Source: Oscillospiraceae bacterium (GTDB lineage Bacteria > Bacillota_A > Clostridia > Oscillospirales > Ruminococcaceae). From it: DNA of 61,692 nt. The position numbers were made by a program, and so were the translations under genes. This document shows positions 7,651 through 15,980 of this stretch, piece after piece. Numbering within the stretch: the stretch's first letter is position 1; the number at the start of each line of letters is the position of its first letter. The stretch lies in contig JAGAJA010000097.1 of NCBI GenBank assembly GCA_017829075.1, forward strand, positions 1 to 61,692, written 5' to 3'. The notes under the pieces are model-generated. The model was given only the letters and a program-made list of their open reading frames with translations. It was not told where the DNA came from and ran no database searches.

Positions 7651-8727
7651 ATGAGAAAAGCAACAAAAAACAATCTGGTTACCTGCGGAATTACCCTTGG
7701 CTTTTTCGTGATCTTCGGCGTCCTTTCTATGGTCGGAGTTCTCGGAAGTCAGCTTTCCGGTTTGCTTATCCCTATCGGAATTTACATAATCCTTGCGATC
7801 TCTCTTAACCTCACGGTAGGCGTTCTCGGCGAACTGTCGCTGGGTCATGCGGGATTTATGTGCGTTGGCGCTTATGTCGGCGGAATATTCTCGATAATCA
7901 CTCAGGATACGATAAATCCGTCGTGGCTGAGAATGATACTGGCGCTTGTTATAGGCGGTCTTGCGGCTGCGGTGTTCGGCGTGCTTATCGGTATTCCGGT
8001 GCTGCGTCTGAGAGGCGACTATCTGGCGATAGTTACTCTGGGCTTTGGTGAGATCATCAAGGCTATTGCGAACAATATCTATATCGCAATGGACAAGAAC
8101 GGACTGCACTTCAGCTTTGCGTCTTCCATAACAGATATTGACGCGGCGACCAAAACGGACGTCACTGCTGGCCCGCTGGGAATGAAAGCACCGCAGGACA
8201 CTAATCTGATCTTAGTTGTAGTTGTGCTGATGATATGCCTTGTGGCACTGATGACGTTCATTGATTCCCGCACCGGACGCGCCTGCATGGCTATCCGCGA
8301 TAACTACATCGCGGCACAGTCGGTGGGTATCAACGTCACCAAGTACAGACTTATCGCGTTCGTGGTTTCCGCTGCTATCGCGGGTGTTGCCGGAGTGCTT
8401 TATTCCCACTCGATCACCTCGCTGGTATCAAAGAAATTTGACTATAATCTGTCGATCCTCATTCTGGTATTCGTTGTGCTGGGAGGACTCGGCAGTCTGC
8501 GCGGCTCGGTTATCGCAACGATCATTCTGTACGCTCTGCCGGAGATCTTCCGCGAGCTGGGCGATTATCGTATGCTGATCTACGCGATAGTACTGATACT
8601 TATGATGATATTCAACAACGCGCCTTCGTTTATCATGCTTCGCGAGAGAATAGGCGCTTCCGCCCCGGTGCAGAAGATAAAAAGCATATTTGTGCGTAAG
8701 AAAAATACGGCGGGAGGTGCGGAATAA
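7651..8727 (+). CDS. livM: Branched-chain amino acid ABC permease LivM
   Basis: 358 residues with multiple membrane segments. Family hallmarks are GELSLGHAGFMCVGAYVGG near residue 55 and the coupling loop AIRDNYIAAQSVGINV. It is the second half of the transport channel. The start at 7651 follows GAGGGGGCGG. The stop shares one base with the livG start, so translation is coupled. The basic C-terminal tail (KKNTAGGAE) is poorly conserved. Confidence 0.93.
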   Translation: MRKATKNNLVTCGITLGFFVIFGVLSMVGVLGSQLSGLLIPIGIYIILAISLNLTVGVLGELSLGHAGFMCVGAYVGGIFSIITQDTINPSWLRMILALVIGGLAAAVFGVLIGIPVLRLRGDYLAIVTLGFGEIIKAIANNIYIAMDKNGLHFSFASSITDIDAATKTDVTAGPLGMKAPQDTNLILVVVVLMICLVALMTFIDSRTGRACMAIRDNYIAAQSVGINVTKYRLIAFVVSAAIAGVAGVLYSHSITSLVSKKFDYNLSILILVFVVLGGLGSLRGSVIATIILYALPEIFRELGDYRMLIYAIVLILMMIFNNAPSFIMLRERIGASAPVQKIKSIFVRKKNTAGGAE

Positions 8728-9518
8728 TGGCTGAGAACATCAAAACTGCTGAAAATACCGTACCCATGCTGGAGGTCAAGAACCTTTCGATACAGTTCGG
8801 CGGACTGCACGCAGTTGACGGGCTGAATATGAAGATACGCAAAGGTCAGCTTTACGGACTTATCGGCCCTAACGGAGCAGGAAAGACCACCGTATTCAAT
8901 ATGCTCACGGGAGTATACAAGCCCACTTCCGGCAGCATTATGCTGGACGGTGAGAACATCACCGGAAAGCCGGCTATCGTGATAAACCGCGCCGGAATTG
9001 CGAGAACATTCCAGAATATCCGGCTGTTCAAGAACATGAGCGTTCTTGATAACGTTAAGGCGGGACTTCACAACCACATGAAATACACAGCTATCGAGGG
9101 CGTGCTTCGTCTGCCCCGGTACTTCAAGGAAGAAAAGCGGGCAACTGAGAAGGCAATGGAGCTGCTCAAGGTGTTTGAGCTGGACGGCGAGGCGGAGCAG
9201 CTTGCGGCAAATCTTCCCTACGGCAAGCAGAGAAAGCTGGAGATAGCCCGCGCCCTTGCCACCGATCCTAAGCTTCTTCTTCTGGACGAGCCGGCTGCGG
9301 GCATGAACCCGAACGAAACAGCGGAGCTTATGCAGACGATACACTTTGTCCGGGATTCTTTCAACATGACGATACTTCTTATCGAGCATGATATGAAGCT
9401 GGTATCGGGCATCTGCGAGGAGCTGACAGTGCTCAACTTCGGTCAGGAGCTGGCGCAGGGCGAAACCTCCGCAGTACTGAACGACCCGAAGGTCATCACC
9501 GCATATCTCGGAGAATAA
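8727..9518 (+). CDS. livG: Branched-chain amino acid ABC transporter ATP-binding protein LivG
   Basis: 263 residues. Walker A GPNGAGKTT (about 46-54), the LivG-type signature LPYGKQRKLEIARAL (Y-G-K-Q-R in place of LSGGQ) and Walker B LLLLDEPAAGMNPNE, then the H-loop IEHDMKLV. It powers uptake at the inner face of the membrane with LivF. The start overlaps the livM stop. Confidence 0.94.
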   Translation: MAENIKTAENTVPMLEVKNLSIQFGGLHAVDGLNMKIRKGQLYGLIGPNGAGKTTVFNMLTGVYKPTSGSIMLDGENITGKPAIVINRAGIARTFQNIRLFKNMSVLDNVKAGLHNHMKYTAIEGVLRLPRYFKEEKRATEKAMELLKVFELDGEAEQLAANLPYGKQRKLEIARALATDPKLLLLDEPAAGMNPNETAELMQTIHFVRDSFNMTILLIEHDMKLVSGICEELTVLNFGQELAQGETSAVLNDPKVITAYLGE

Positions 9519-9531
9519 GGAGGAAACGCTC

Positions 9532-10242
9532 ATGGCAATGCTGTCAATAGAAAATCTTGAGGTATATTACGGCGCGATAAATGCTATCAAGGGCATTTCC
9601 TTTGATGTGGAGCAGGGGGAGATCATTGCGCTTATCGGCGCTAACGGCGCGGGTAAGACAACAATTCTTCACACGATCACCGGACTTGTCGGCGCAAAGC
9701 GCGGTTCGATAATGTTCGGCGGAAAGGATCTGACTAAGACCCCGGCTCACAAGATAGTTTCAATGGGCATGGCGCACGTTCCGGAGGGCAGACGCGTGTT
9801 TGCTCAGCTTACTGTTTATGAGAACCTTATGCTTGGCGCGTACACCAGAAAGGACAAGGCGGAGATCGCCGAGTCGCTGGAAACAGTGTTTAAGCGCTTC
9901 CCCAGACTTGAGGAGCGCCGCACCCAGTCTGCCGGAACTCTCTCCGGCGGTGAGCAGCAGATGCTGGCGATGGGCAGAGCGCTCATGTCTAAGCCGTCCA
10001 TTATCCTTATGGACGAACCGTCAATGGGACTTTCACCGCTGTATGTTAGCGAGATCTTCGACATAATTCAGGAGATCAACAAGAGTGGCACTACCGTCCT
10101 GCTGGTAGAGCAGAATGCGAAAAAGGCGCTTTCTATTGCGAACAGGGCTTATGTTCTGGAAACCGGAAAGATAGTGCTTTCCGGCGATGCAAAGGATCTG
10201 ATGGACGATGATTCCGTAAAGAAAGCATATCTTGGCGAGTAA
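9532..10242 (+). CDS. livF: Branched-chain amino acid ABC transporter ATP-binding protein LivF
   Basis: 236 residues. Walker A GANGAGKTT, signature LSGGEQQMLAMGRALM, Walker B IILMDEPSMGLSP, and the LivF-type GMAHVPEGRRVF segment. AAGGAGG precedes the start by eight bases. It pairs with LivG. The closely spaced kinase-like gene that follows probably shares the transcript. Confidence 0.94.
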   Translation: MAMLSIENLEVYYGAINAIKGISFDVEQGEIIALIGANGAGKTTILHTITGLVGAKRGSIMFGGKDLTKTPAHKIVSMGMAHVPEGRRVFAQLTVYENLMLGAYTRKDKAEIAESLETVFKRFPRLEERRTQSAGTLSGGEQQMLAMGRALMSKPSIILMDEPSMGLSPLYVSEIFDIIQEINKSGTTVLLVEQNAKKALSIANRAYVLETGKIVLSGDAKDLMDDDSVKKAYLGE

Positions 10243-10268
10243 TTCAGGATCGAAGGGAGAGGTGTGAT

Positions 10269-10886
10269 ATGGAAAAGTTTATCGTGACTATCGCCCGCGG
10301 CTTTGGCAGCGGAGGAAGAACTATCGGAAAGATGCTTTCAGAGAAGCTGGGAGTGAAATTCTACGACAAGGATCTTATCCGCATGGCTTCTGACGCAAGC
10401 GGAATTAACGAGGCGCTTTTCGGTCAGAACGATGAAAAGACCAAGGCGGGAGTTTTCAATAAGCCCGGCGTATACAAGGGCGAGATCATTGCTCCCGGAA
10501 AATCCGGCTTCATTTCTGAGGAAAACCTGTTCAACTATCAGGCTATGGTGATAAAGCAGATCGCTGCGGAAGGCTCCTGCGTTATTGTGGGACGCTGCGC
10601 AGACTATGTGCTGCGGGACGATCCGGCAGTGGTAAGGGTGTTCATCTACGCTGACGAGGAAAACTGCATCAGGAACGCCGCGGAGGTTCGCGGTATCACC
10701 GACCGCAAAGAGGCGATAAAGATCATCACCTCCACCGACAAGGAGCGCGCGGCATATTACAAAACGCACACCGGCAGAGAGTGGATAGACGCACGCAACT
10801 ACGACCTGTGCCTTAACAGCGGCAACCTCGGCTTTGAGAAGTGCGTGGATATCATTTCGGATTTCATCAAGACTAAGCTTGGCTAA
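10269..10886 (+). CDS. Cytidylate-kinase-like family protein
   Basis: 205 residues. The N-terminus TIARGFGSGGRTIGKMLSE is a P-loop of the cytidylate kinase-like family (Cytidylate_kin2), and VIVGRCADYVL with the following Arg residues matches the family's lid region. True Cmk is usually longer (about 220) and has a CMP-binding insert, so the substrate here is uncertain. It lies 26 bases after livF with its own AGGGAGAGG site and ends the operon before a terminator. Confidence 0.8.
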   Translation: MEKFIVTIARGFGSGGRTIGKMLSEKLGVKFYDKDLIRMASDASGINEALFGQNDEKTKAGVFNKPGVYKGEIIAPGKSGFISEENLFNYQAMVIKQIAAEGSCVIVGRCADYVLRDDPAVVRVFIYADEENCIRNAAEVRGITDRKEAIKIITSTDKERAAYYKTHTGREWIDARNYDLCLNSGNLGFEKCVDIISDFIKTKLG

Positions 10887-10900
10887 CGATACTTTAAACC

Positions 10901-10936
10901 GGCACCGCTACCAGCGGTGTCTGTTTAGTTTTATCA
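10901..10936 (+). terminator. Terminator after the liv operon
   Basis: Stem CACCGCT/AGCGGTG (10903-10909, 10913-10919) followed by a T-rich tract. Confidence 0.75.
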
Positions 10937-10972
10937 TTTTTATAAAATCTATAAAATAGGGAGTTGATTTAC

Positions 10973-11746
10973 ATGGAAAAGAGATCTGCTGCGGACAAGG
11001 CAAAGATGATATTCTTGCTGCTGTATTTCCTTATTCTGACGATCGAAAGAGTAATCAGCCTTGTGACGGTGTTCACCGGGGATTTAGCCGGGTATGATAT
11101 CCTCGACTGGTATATGACCGTGCTGACTGTCGTTTCAATTATCGGCGCGTATGCGTTTATTCTGACAAAATGCCGGGTGGCTGTGAAGCATTATCCGAGC
11201 GGCAAGACCTCAGCTTCTCCGGTGCTGAGGGACGAGGAATTCGGCAAGCTTGCCATAGCTGCGGGTATACTGCTGCTGAGCGGAATGGTGCATACCGAGG
11301 GCACTATACCGCCGATACAGTTCGCAAGCTACGGCATGATTCTGGTATCTATGGCGATACATACCGCGCAGAATGTTAAGGCTCATGGGAACGGGCTGCT
11401 GCGCTGGCTGTCCTTCAGTTATATCGTGGCATTCTCCATGTCTATTCCGGTGGTATATCACACGGCAATTGAGCTGAAATGGCTGTTTATTCCGCTGGAG
11501 ATCATTGTTTCGGCGGGTATGGTGGTATTGTTCACTGTAATGCTCCGGGGCTTCTACAATGGCACAGGGGAATACGGATTTTCGCCGCTTCCGTTCCTTG
11601 CCGCGCTGATAGGCGACGCGGCGGTGCTGATACTGCGCTGGAATGAGGAAATAAACTTCTTCGTGCTGATATTTATTTGTGTTACCGCGGCGCTTTACGC
11701 TGTCGGAAAGATCGTTTCAGTAAAGTCCGTCAAATCCGGAAAGTGA
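10973..11746 (+). CDS. Polytopic membrane protein of unknown function
   Basis: 257 residues, ATG at 10973 nine bases after GGGAG. About eight hydrophobic helices span nearly the whole length with short loops; the ends are basic (MEKRSAADKAK and VKSVKSGK). No enzyme motif or known family was recognised. It stands between two terminators, so it is probably transcribed alone. The downstream terminator (11751-11784) is one of a duplicated pair around element B. Confidence 0.7.
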   Translation: MEKRSAADKAKMIFLLLYFLILTIERVISLVTVFTGDLAGYDILDWYMTVLTVVSIIGAYAFILTKCRVAVKHYPSGKTSASPVLRDEEFGKLAIAAGILLLSGMVHTEGTIPPIQFASYGMILVSMAIHTAQNVKAHGNGLLRWLSFSYIVAFSMSIPVVYHTAIELKWLFIPLEIIVSAGMVVLFTVMLRGFYNGTGEYGFSPLPFLAALIGDAAVLILRWNEEINFFVLIFICVTAALYAVGKIVSVKSVKSGK

Positions 11747-11750
11747 AATT

Positions 11751-11784
11751 GAACTGCTCCTGAGTTTTCGTTCAGGAGCAGTTT
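11751..11784. terminator. Convergent terminator, copy 1
   Basis: Hairpin AACTGCTCCTGA..TCAGGAGCAGTT directly after the membrane-protein stop. 33 of its 34 bases recur at 12041-12074. Confidence 0.8.
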
Positions 11785-12040
11785 CAGCTTGTCGAAAAAC
11801 CCATTTTTTCCGCGAAGCGGGCTTTTTAAATTCGTTTTTTGCCCCAGCTCTGCCGGGGCAAAAAACACTTCTATCCGCACAAGTGTACTGGCAACGGCTT
11901 ACGCCTTATGCCTTACGCGCGCAGCTGGGATGTTTCGGCGCAGCAGGATGCTGCAAAGCCGAAACCCAAAGTCCGGCATGGATGCCGGACATAAATGTTT
12001 CGGCGGGGATAAGTCCCAACGGGACTTTTTCGACGGTCTG
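11785..12040. repeat. Palindrome-rich mobile-looking element B inside a duplicated terminator
   Basis: 256 bases between two copies of one terminator. The left 100 bases match the reverse complement of element A (CTTGTCGAAAAA, CCGCGAAGCGGG, TTTTTTGCCCC/GGGGCAAAAAA, CACTTCTATCCGCAC). The right part adds palindromes GTTTCGGC..GCCGAAAC, GTCCGGCAT/ATGCCGGAC and AAGTCCC/GGGACTT, and ends TTTTTCGAC, the inverse of its left end. No open frame is convincing. Confidence 0.75.
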
Positions 12041-12074
12041 GAACTGCTCCTGAGTTTTCGCTCAGGAGCAGTTT
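12041..12074. terminator. Convergent terminator, copy 2
   Basis: The same hairpin as at 11751-11784 with one base changed. It lies two bases beyond the stop of the leftward gene (12076). The ancestral site was probably one terminator shared by the two convergent genes. Confidence 0.8.
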
Positions 12075-12075
12075 T

Positions 12076-13023
12076 TTATCTGATAATGGTATCGTAATAT
12101 TCGCATAACCGCTTCGCGGCGGGGTCGTTCAGATATTTGTTCCAGTCGCCCTTGGAGCGCAGCTCTATGAGGTTTCCGTCAAGATCCACGGCATAAAGTG
12201 TATATTGTCCCATATCCGCGCTGCCGGAGCATTCCTTTGTCGTTGAAGCATTTCTGTTGATCTGCGGTATCTCGTCAAGCAGGACATCATACAGTCTGTC
12301 GCTGTCGCACACCGCAAACTTTATCGGTTCTGTGTCGCAGTAGACCTGCCAAAGCGCGTCAAAAAGCTCCTCGTCATTCCTGAAAGAACGGTTGCTGAAA
12401 TCGAAGCTGTACATATTTCCCCAGACATCAATAAAGCTGCCCTTGTCAACCTTTCCCCATGCGTAATTTGTGTTTCTGCTGACGAAAACGATGTTGTCAG
12501 TTCCCGCAGACTTATTGAACACAGTTTCACGATAAGGCTGGTAATTCTCCGTCAGGTAATCCCGGATAAGACGCTCAAATTCATTCATAGTATCTGCGCT
12601 TGTCGGCTGGAATTTCTCCGACCTTGTTCCGGTCACTGCAAAGCAAGTTCCCACATGCTCCGTCCCCGGCTGACCGTAATCGTCCACGATATCCTGCTCC
12701 CTGTCCCATGTGTAGGAGCAGGTGTATTCCTGACCGTTTGGGGCGGCTATTGTGAGATAGGGCGTACCGGAAAGGTGATTCCCTCCCTTTAATTCTGACT
12801 GGGAATACTGCCTGCACACTATCTCGTACCGCTTTTCTGCGGTTTCGCCCTTGTAGTAGCGGATATAGTTTTCCTCGCTGCTCGCTGTCATGCTGTAACC
12901 GGTGAAGGTAAGCTGCTCCGGCTTGTAGTCGCACAGCGTCATTTCCGCAGGGGATTTCGCTGAAAATCCGAATAAATTCCATATTATCGTAATAACTGTC
13001 AGAATTACCGCGCCGAATTTCAT
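12076..13023 (-). CDS. Secreted or membrane-anchored protein of unknown function
   Basis: 315 residues from the ATG at 13023, preceded by GAAGGAAGGG; an in-frame start 33 bases upstream has no site and would bury the signal sequence. Residues 3-22 are a hydrophobic signal or anchor; there is no lipobox Cys. The remainder is soluble, rich in Tyr, Asp and Asn, with no motif I recognise. It shares a transcription direction with the ABC-F gene but is separated by a remnant region. Confidence 0.6.
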   Translation of the reverse strand: MKFGAVILTVITIIWNLFGFSAKSPAEMTLCDYKPEQLTFTGYSMTASSEENYIRYYKGETAEKRYEIVCRQYSQSELKGGNHLSGTPYLTIAAPNGQEYTCSYTWDREQDIVDDYGQPGTEHVGTCFAVTGTRSEKFQPTSADTMNEFERLIRDYLTENYQPYRETVFNKSAGTDNIVFVSRNTNYAWGKVDKGSFIDVWGNMYSFDFSNRSFRNDEELFDALWQVYCDTEPIKFAVCDSDRLYDVLLDEIPQINRNASTTKECSGSADMGQYTLYAVDLDGNLIELRSKGDWNKYLNDPAAKRLCEYYDTIIR

Positions 13024-13039
13024 AATTACCACCCTTCCT

Positions 13040-13190
13040 TCATCTGAATGTACCAATGAACCAGTCGTAGACCTCGTTCAGCCGTTTGTCCGCAGAGTAA
13101 ATTTCGGTGAGGTATTCCTTTGCGTGTATCGGCAGAACGCGTCGTTTGAAAATAATACCAAGCACTCCCGAAAAAGGTTGCACAGAAAAC
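13040..13190 (-). pseudogene. Possible 3' remnant of an unknown gene
   Basis: On the minus strand the stretch ending at the stop 13040-13042 reads as natural-looking protein (for example AKEYLTEIYSADKRLNEVYD) and is open back to a stop near 13193, where the ABC-F gene ends. It has no credible start or ribosome site. It may be the C-terminal leftover of a gene lost when the flanking genes were joined, or chance. Confidence 0.3.
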
Positions 13191-13192
13191 GC

Positions 13193-14683
13193 TTAATCAA
13201 TAAAAATACGCTCGGTATCGGTGTTCTCGCAGAAATACCTGTCATGCTCCGCCAGAAGCATTGCCGGAGAATTCTCCGCAAGCAGCTTTTCAAGCTGAAT
13301 TCTCGACAGGATATCTACGAAATTCAGCGGCTCGTCCCAGATGAACAGGTTCGCCGGTTTCGCCAGACTGCACGCGATAAGCACTTTTTTCTTCTGACCC
13401 TCGCTGTAATTTTCGATACGGGAAAGGAATTCCCGCCGGGAGAAGTCCAGTTTCGCCAGAATTGCCCGCATCAAGTCCGGGTCTGCGCCGCAGTTTTCCG
13501 CATAATCCCCCAGAGTTCCGGAGATGCCGGAGGCGTCCTGCTCCAGCATTGAAATTGTCAGCCCCGGGGTTTTGTAAATTCCGCCCTCATAGGTGATATC
13601 CGCGCCGCAGATTAGCTTCAGCAAAGTTGACTTTCCGCAGCCGTTCCGCCCGGACAGGCACAGCCGCTGATCATTGCGAAGTGAGAAGCTCACCGGCTTG
13701 CACACCGGCTCTCCGTCGTAGATAGGCACTACCTTGTCAACGGTAAGTATCACCTCGGATTTGTGGATCATTGCCGGGATCTTGAGGTTATCGGCATATT
13801 CCCGGTTTTTCAGAAGCTTGGATTTCTCCTCCACCGCCGTTTCTCTGCGGTTCTCGATATTCCTTGCCCTTTTCATCATCGCTTTTGATTTCGCGCCGAT
13901 GTAGGCGCGGCGGGTGAGGGATTTCTCCACCTTTGTCGGGTCGAAGCCTATTTTGGTGCTTTCCGCTTTGTCTGCCCAGTTCTTGCTGCGCTGCGCCGCA
14001 GCTTTCAGGTGAGTTATCTCGCTTCTGAGCTTTTCGTTCTGCATTTCCTCAAAGCTCTGCCGCCGGTCAAAATTCTCTTTCCACACCGAGTAATTGCCCC
14101 GCACCAGCTCGATATCCGTGCGGTTTATCGACAATGTATGGTCGGTGCAGCGGTCGAGGATATCCCGGTCGTGGGACACAAGAATAAAGCCGCTCTTCCG
14201 CTCAAGATAAGCCGCCACCGCTTCCCTCGCTTCGATATCAAGGCAGTTGGTCGGCTCGTCTATCAGCAGGAACGCGTTGTCGTTCAGGAACAGCAGGCAC
14301 AGCAGAAGCCGCGTCTGCTCGCCCCCGCTGAGGGAGTTGAACGGGCGGTATAGCACCTCGCAGTCGGTGCCGATGGTTGACAGTTCCCGGATCACTTCCC
14401 ATTCCTCGGCGGTGGGGCAGATAATCTCCGCAAGCTGCTGCCCGGTGAGGGACTTGTCTGGAATTTCAAACGGGAAATATACAAAGCTCATGCTGCTGAC
14501 CACAGCACCGCCGCTGTCCAGCTCTCCAGTCAGCAGCTTTAAAAGCGTGGTTTTCCCCTTGCCGTTTCTGCCGATAAGCCCGGTTTTCCACGAGCTGTCT
14601 ATACTGAAGGTAACCCCCTCGAATACCGGCTCGCTGCTGCCATCGTAATAATAAGTAAGATCGTTTACACTAATTAAAGACAT
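13193..14683 (-). CDS. ABC-F family ribosomal protection protein (antibiotic resistance type)
   Basis: 496 residues. I chose the ATG at 14683, seven bases after AAAGGGGT; the ATG at 14689 is too close. There are two ABC domains and no membrane segment: Walker A GRNGKGKT and GRNGCGKS, first signature LSGGEQTR, second YSEGQKKK, joined by a basic linker (about residues 180-270). ABC-F proteins of this compact type (Lsa/Vga/Msr group) bind the ribosome E site and dislodge lincosamides, streptogramins A, pleuromutilins or macrolides. Which drug is served cannot be read here. A resistance role is strengthened by the leader peptide and terminator/antiterminator upstream. Confidence 0.88.
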   Translation of the reverse strand: MSLISVNDLTYYYDGSSEPVFEGVTFSIDSSWKTGLIGRNGKGKTTLLKLLTGELDSGGAVVSSMSFVYFPFEIPDKSLTGQQLAEIICPTAEEWEVIRELSTIGTDCEVLYRPFNSLSGGEQTRLLLCLLFLNDNAFLLIDEPTNCLDIEAREAVAAYLERKSGFILVSHDRDILDRCTDHTLSINRTDIELVRGNYSVWKENFDRRQSFEEMQNEKLRSEITHLKAAAQRSKNWADKAESTKIGFDPTKVEKSLTRRAYIGAKSKAMMKRARNIENRRETAVEEKSKLLKNREYADNLKIPAMIHKSEVILTVDKVVPIYDGEPVCKPVSFSLRNDQRLCLSGRNGCGKSTLLKLICGADITYEGGIYKTPGLTISMLEQDASGISGTLGDYAENCGADPDLMRAILAKLDFSRREFLSRIENYSEGQKKKVLIACSLAKPANLFIWDEPLNFVDILSRIQLEKLLAENSPAMLLAEHDRYFCENTDTERIFID

Positions 14684-14708
14684 ACACATACCCCTTTCAC
14701 GTTATGAC

Positions 14709-14742
14709 AAAAAGACCGCAGGAATATAGCACTCCTGCGGCT
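14709..14742 (-). terminator. Attenuator terminator before the ABC-F gene
   Basis: On the minus strand GCCGCAGGA pairs with TCCTGCGGT, followed by CTTTTTG, only about 25 bases before the ABC-F start. Its 3' arm can pair instead with GCAGGAAT near 14810-14822, which would prevent termination. Confidence 0.75.
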
Positions 14743-14859
14743 GATTTTCTCTGCAAACAACGCATTATCGCGAAAAGGGCATAAAAAACAGACCGGCACA
14801 GCGCGTAATTCCTGCCGCAGACATAACTCATCTCCCGGCTCATCAAGCCGGAAATCTGT

Positions 14860-14913
14860 TCAGTATGTCCGCAAGTTATCAGGAATTAGTCCGCACTGCT
14901 CCGATCCCACCAT
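14860..14913 (-). CDS. Leader peptide of the ABC-F attenuator
   Basis: A 17-residue frame, MVGSEQCGLIPDNLRTY, within the leader RNA between the promoter and the terminator. The Shine-Dalgarno is weak (AAAGAA). Its 3' half (TAATTCCTG and the bases after it) can pair with CAGGAATTA at 14810-14818. A ribosome stalled on the peptide would cover this arm and free the second one to block the terminator. This is the standard logic of drug-induced ABC-F leaders; the peptide itself is inferred. Confidence 0.55.
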   Translation of the reverse strand: MVGSEQCGLIPDNLRTY

Positions 14914-14950
14914 TTCTTTGAAAAAATTTGTATGCCGTGATACGAGAGTG

Positions 14951-14979
14951 ATTATATCACAACTGAAATAATTTGTCAA
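14951..14979 (-). promoter_or_regulatory. Consensus promoter of the ABC-F gene
   Basis: Minus strand TTGACA (14974-14979), a 17-base spacer, TATAAT (14951-14956), a perfect sigma-A match. The leader is about 260 bases, long enough for attenuation. Confidence 0.85.
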
Positions 14980-15106
14980 GTGTTTTCGGATCAAATTTTT
15001 TTCGTGAAAAAACGGATTTTTATTCTTGAAAAGCACGACGTTTTTTTCTATATTTCACATGAACTATCTAAGTAAAAAAATTCACTCAAAAGGGTATATA
15101 GTTTTA

Positions 15107-15136
15107 TTGACAAACTTGTGAAATATATTGTATAAT
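15107..15136 (+). promoter_or_regulatory. Promoter of the LytTR-PAS gene
   Basis: TTGACA at 15107-15112, an 18-base spacer, TATAAT at 15131-15136. Confidence 0.75.
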
Positions 15137-15170
15137 AAAAAAGGATATGTGTTGAGCGAAAATAAATGGG

Positions 15171-15980
15171 GTGTCTGATTTGCAGGAAACAAAACACATA
15201 ACGATTATTTCAAACAGAAAAAAGATTGTGCTTGGAGTAAGCACTATACTTTATGTTCTTATGATAGGGAAGAGCGCCGAGATACATGTTTCCGGCGGTA
15301 AGGTATATCCAACAAGAATGACTCTTGGAGAGCTTGAAGATGATCTTGGCGATGGGTTTATCAAGATTCACCGCGGGTGCGTCGTGTCCGCAATGGCTAT
15401 ACACGATATCACAGACAAGATCAACCTCAGCAACGGAGAGTCGCTGGAGTACGCGGTACGAAAGAAAAAACAGATCATTGACCAGCTTCATATAAAGCAG
15501 AAAGGCATTATCAGCAGTTTTTCCGGGGAGGGCATTCCTTCAACGGAGGATAAATACCGGGAGCATTACAGCAACTTTGATAATATGCCGTTTGCGTTCA
15601 CTGATATCGAGATGATTTTTGATGACGAACGCCATGCGGTGGACTGGATATTCAGATACGGAAATCCAGCGCTGGCAAAGCTTGAAAAAATTCCGCTGGA
15701 GCAGCTTATTGGAAGCTCTTTCGGCAGCCTGTTCAGCAACATGGATTCCAAATGGCTGAGAAGCTACGAGCGCGCAACGCTTTACGGGGAAATGCTGGAG
15801 ATCATTGATTACAGCCCGGAGATAGATACATATCTGAAAGTGATTTGTTTTCCGACCTTTGAGGGTCACTGCGGGTGCATTCTGTTCGATACATCGGAAA
15901 TCAAATTCACGCAGAACAGCAGTGACGCTGAAAAGGCTCTGCTGATATATCTCGGAAAACTACCGGATAAGAACAGATGA
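15171..15980 (+). CDS. LytTR DNA-binding protein with C-terminal PAS-like domain
   Basis: 269 residues from a GTG at 15171; the ribosome site is poor (AATGGGG) so the start may differ. Residues 8-108 match a LytTR domain (VYPTRMTLGELEDDLGDGFIKIHRGCVVS), which binds DNA in many regulators. Residues 130-260 look like a PAS-type sensor (MPFAFTDIEMI, WIFRYGNPALAKLEKIPLEQLIG). LytTR at the N-terminus with a trailing PAS domain is the reverse of the usual order. No partner kinase is adjacent and the targets are unknown. Its 3' end overlaps the antisense tail of the broken channel gene. Confidence 0.75.
   Translation: MSDLQETKHITIISNRKKIVLGVSTILYVLMIGKSAEIHVSGGKVYPTRMTLGELEDDLGDGFIKIHRGCVVSAMAIHDITDKINLSNGESLEYAVRKKKQIIDQLHIKQKGIISSFSGEGIPSTEDKYREHYSNFDNMPFAFTDIEMIFDDERHAVDWIFRYGNPALAKLEKIPLEQLIGSSFGSLFSNMDSKWLRSYERATLYGEMLEIIDYSPEIDTYLKVICFPTFEGHCGCILFDTSEIKFTQNSSDAEKALLIYLGKLPDKNR

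Noticed and set aside
8580..9533. 317-codon open frame on the minus strand
   Set aside because: Antisense to livM/livG with no recognisable domain; the real genes are complete.
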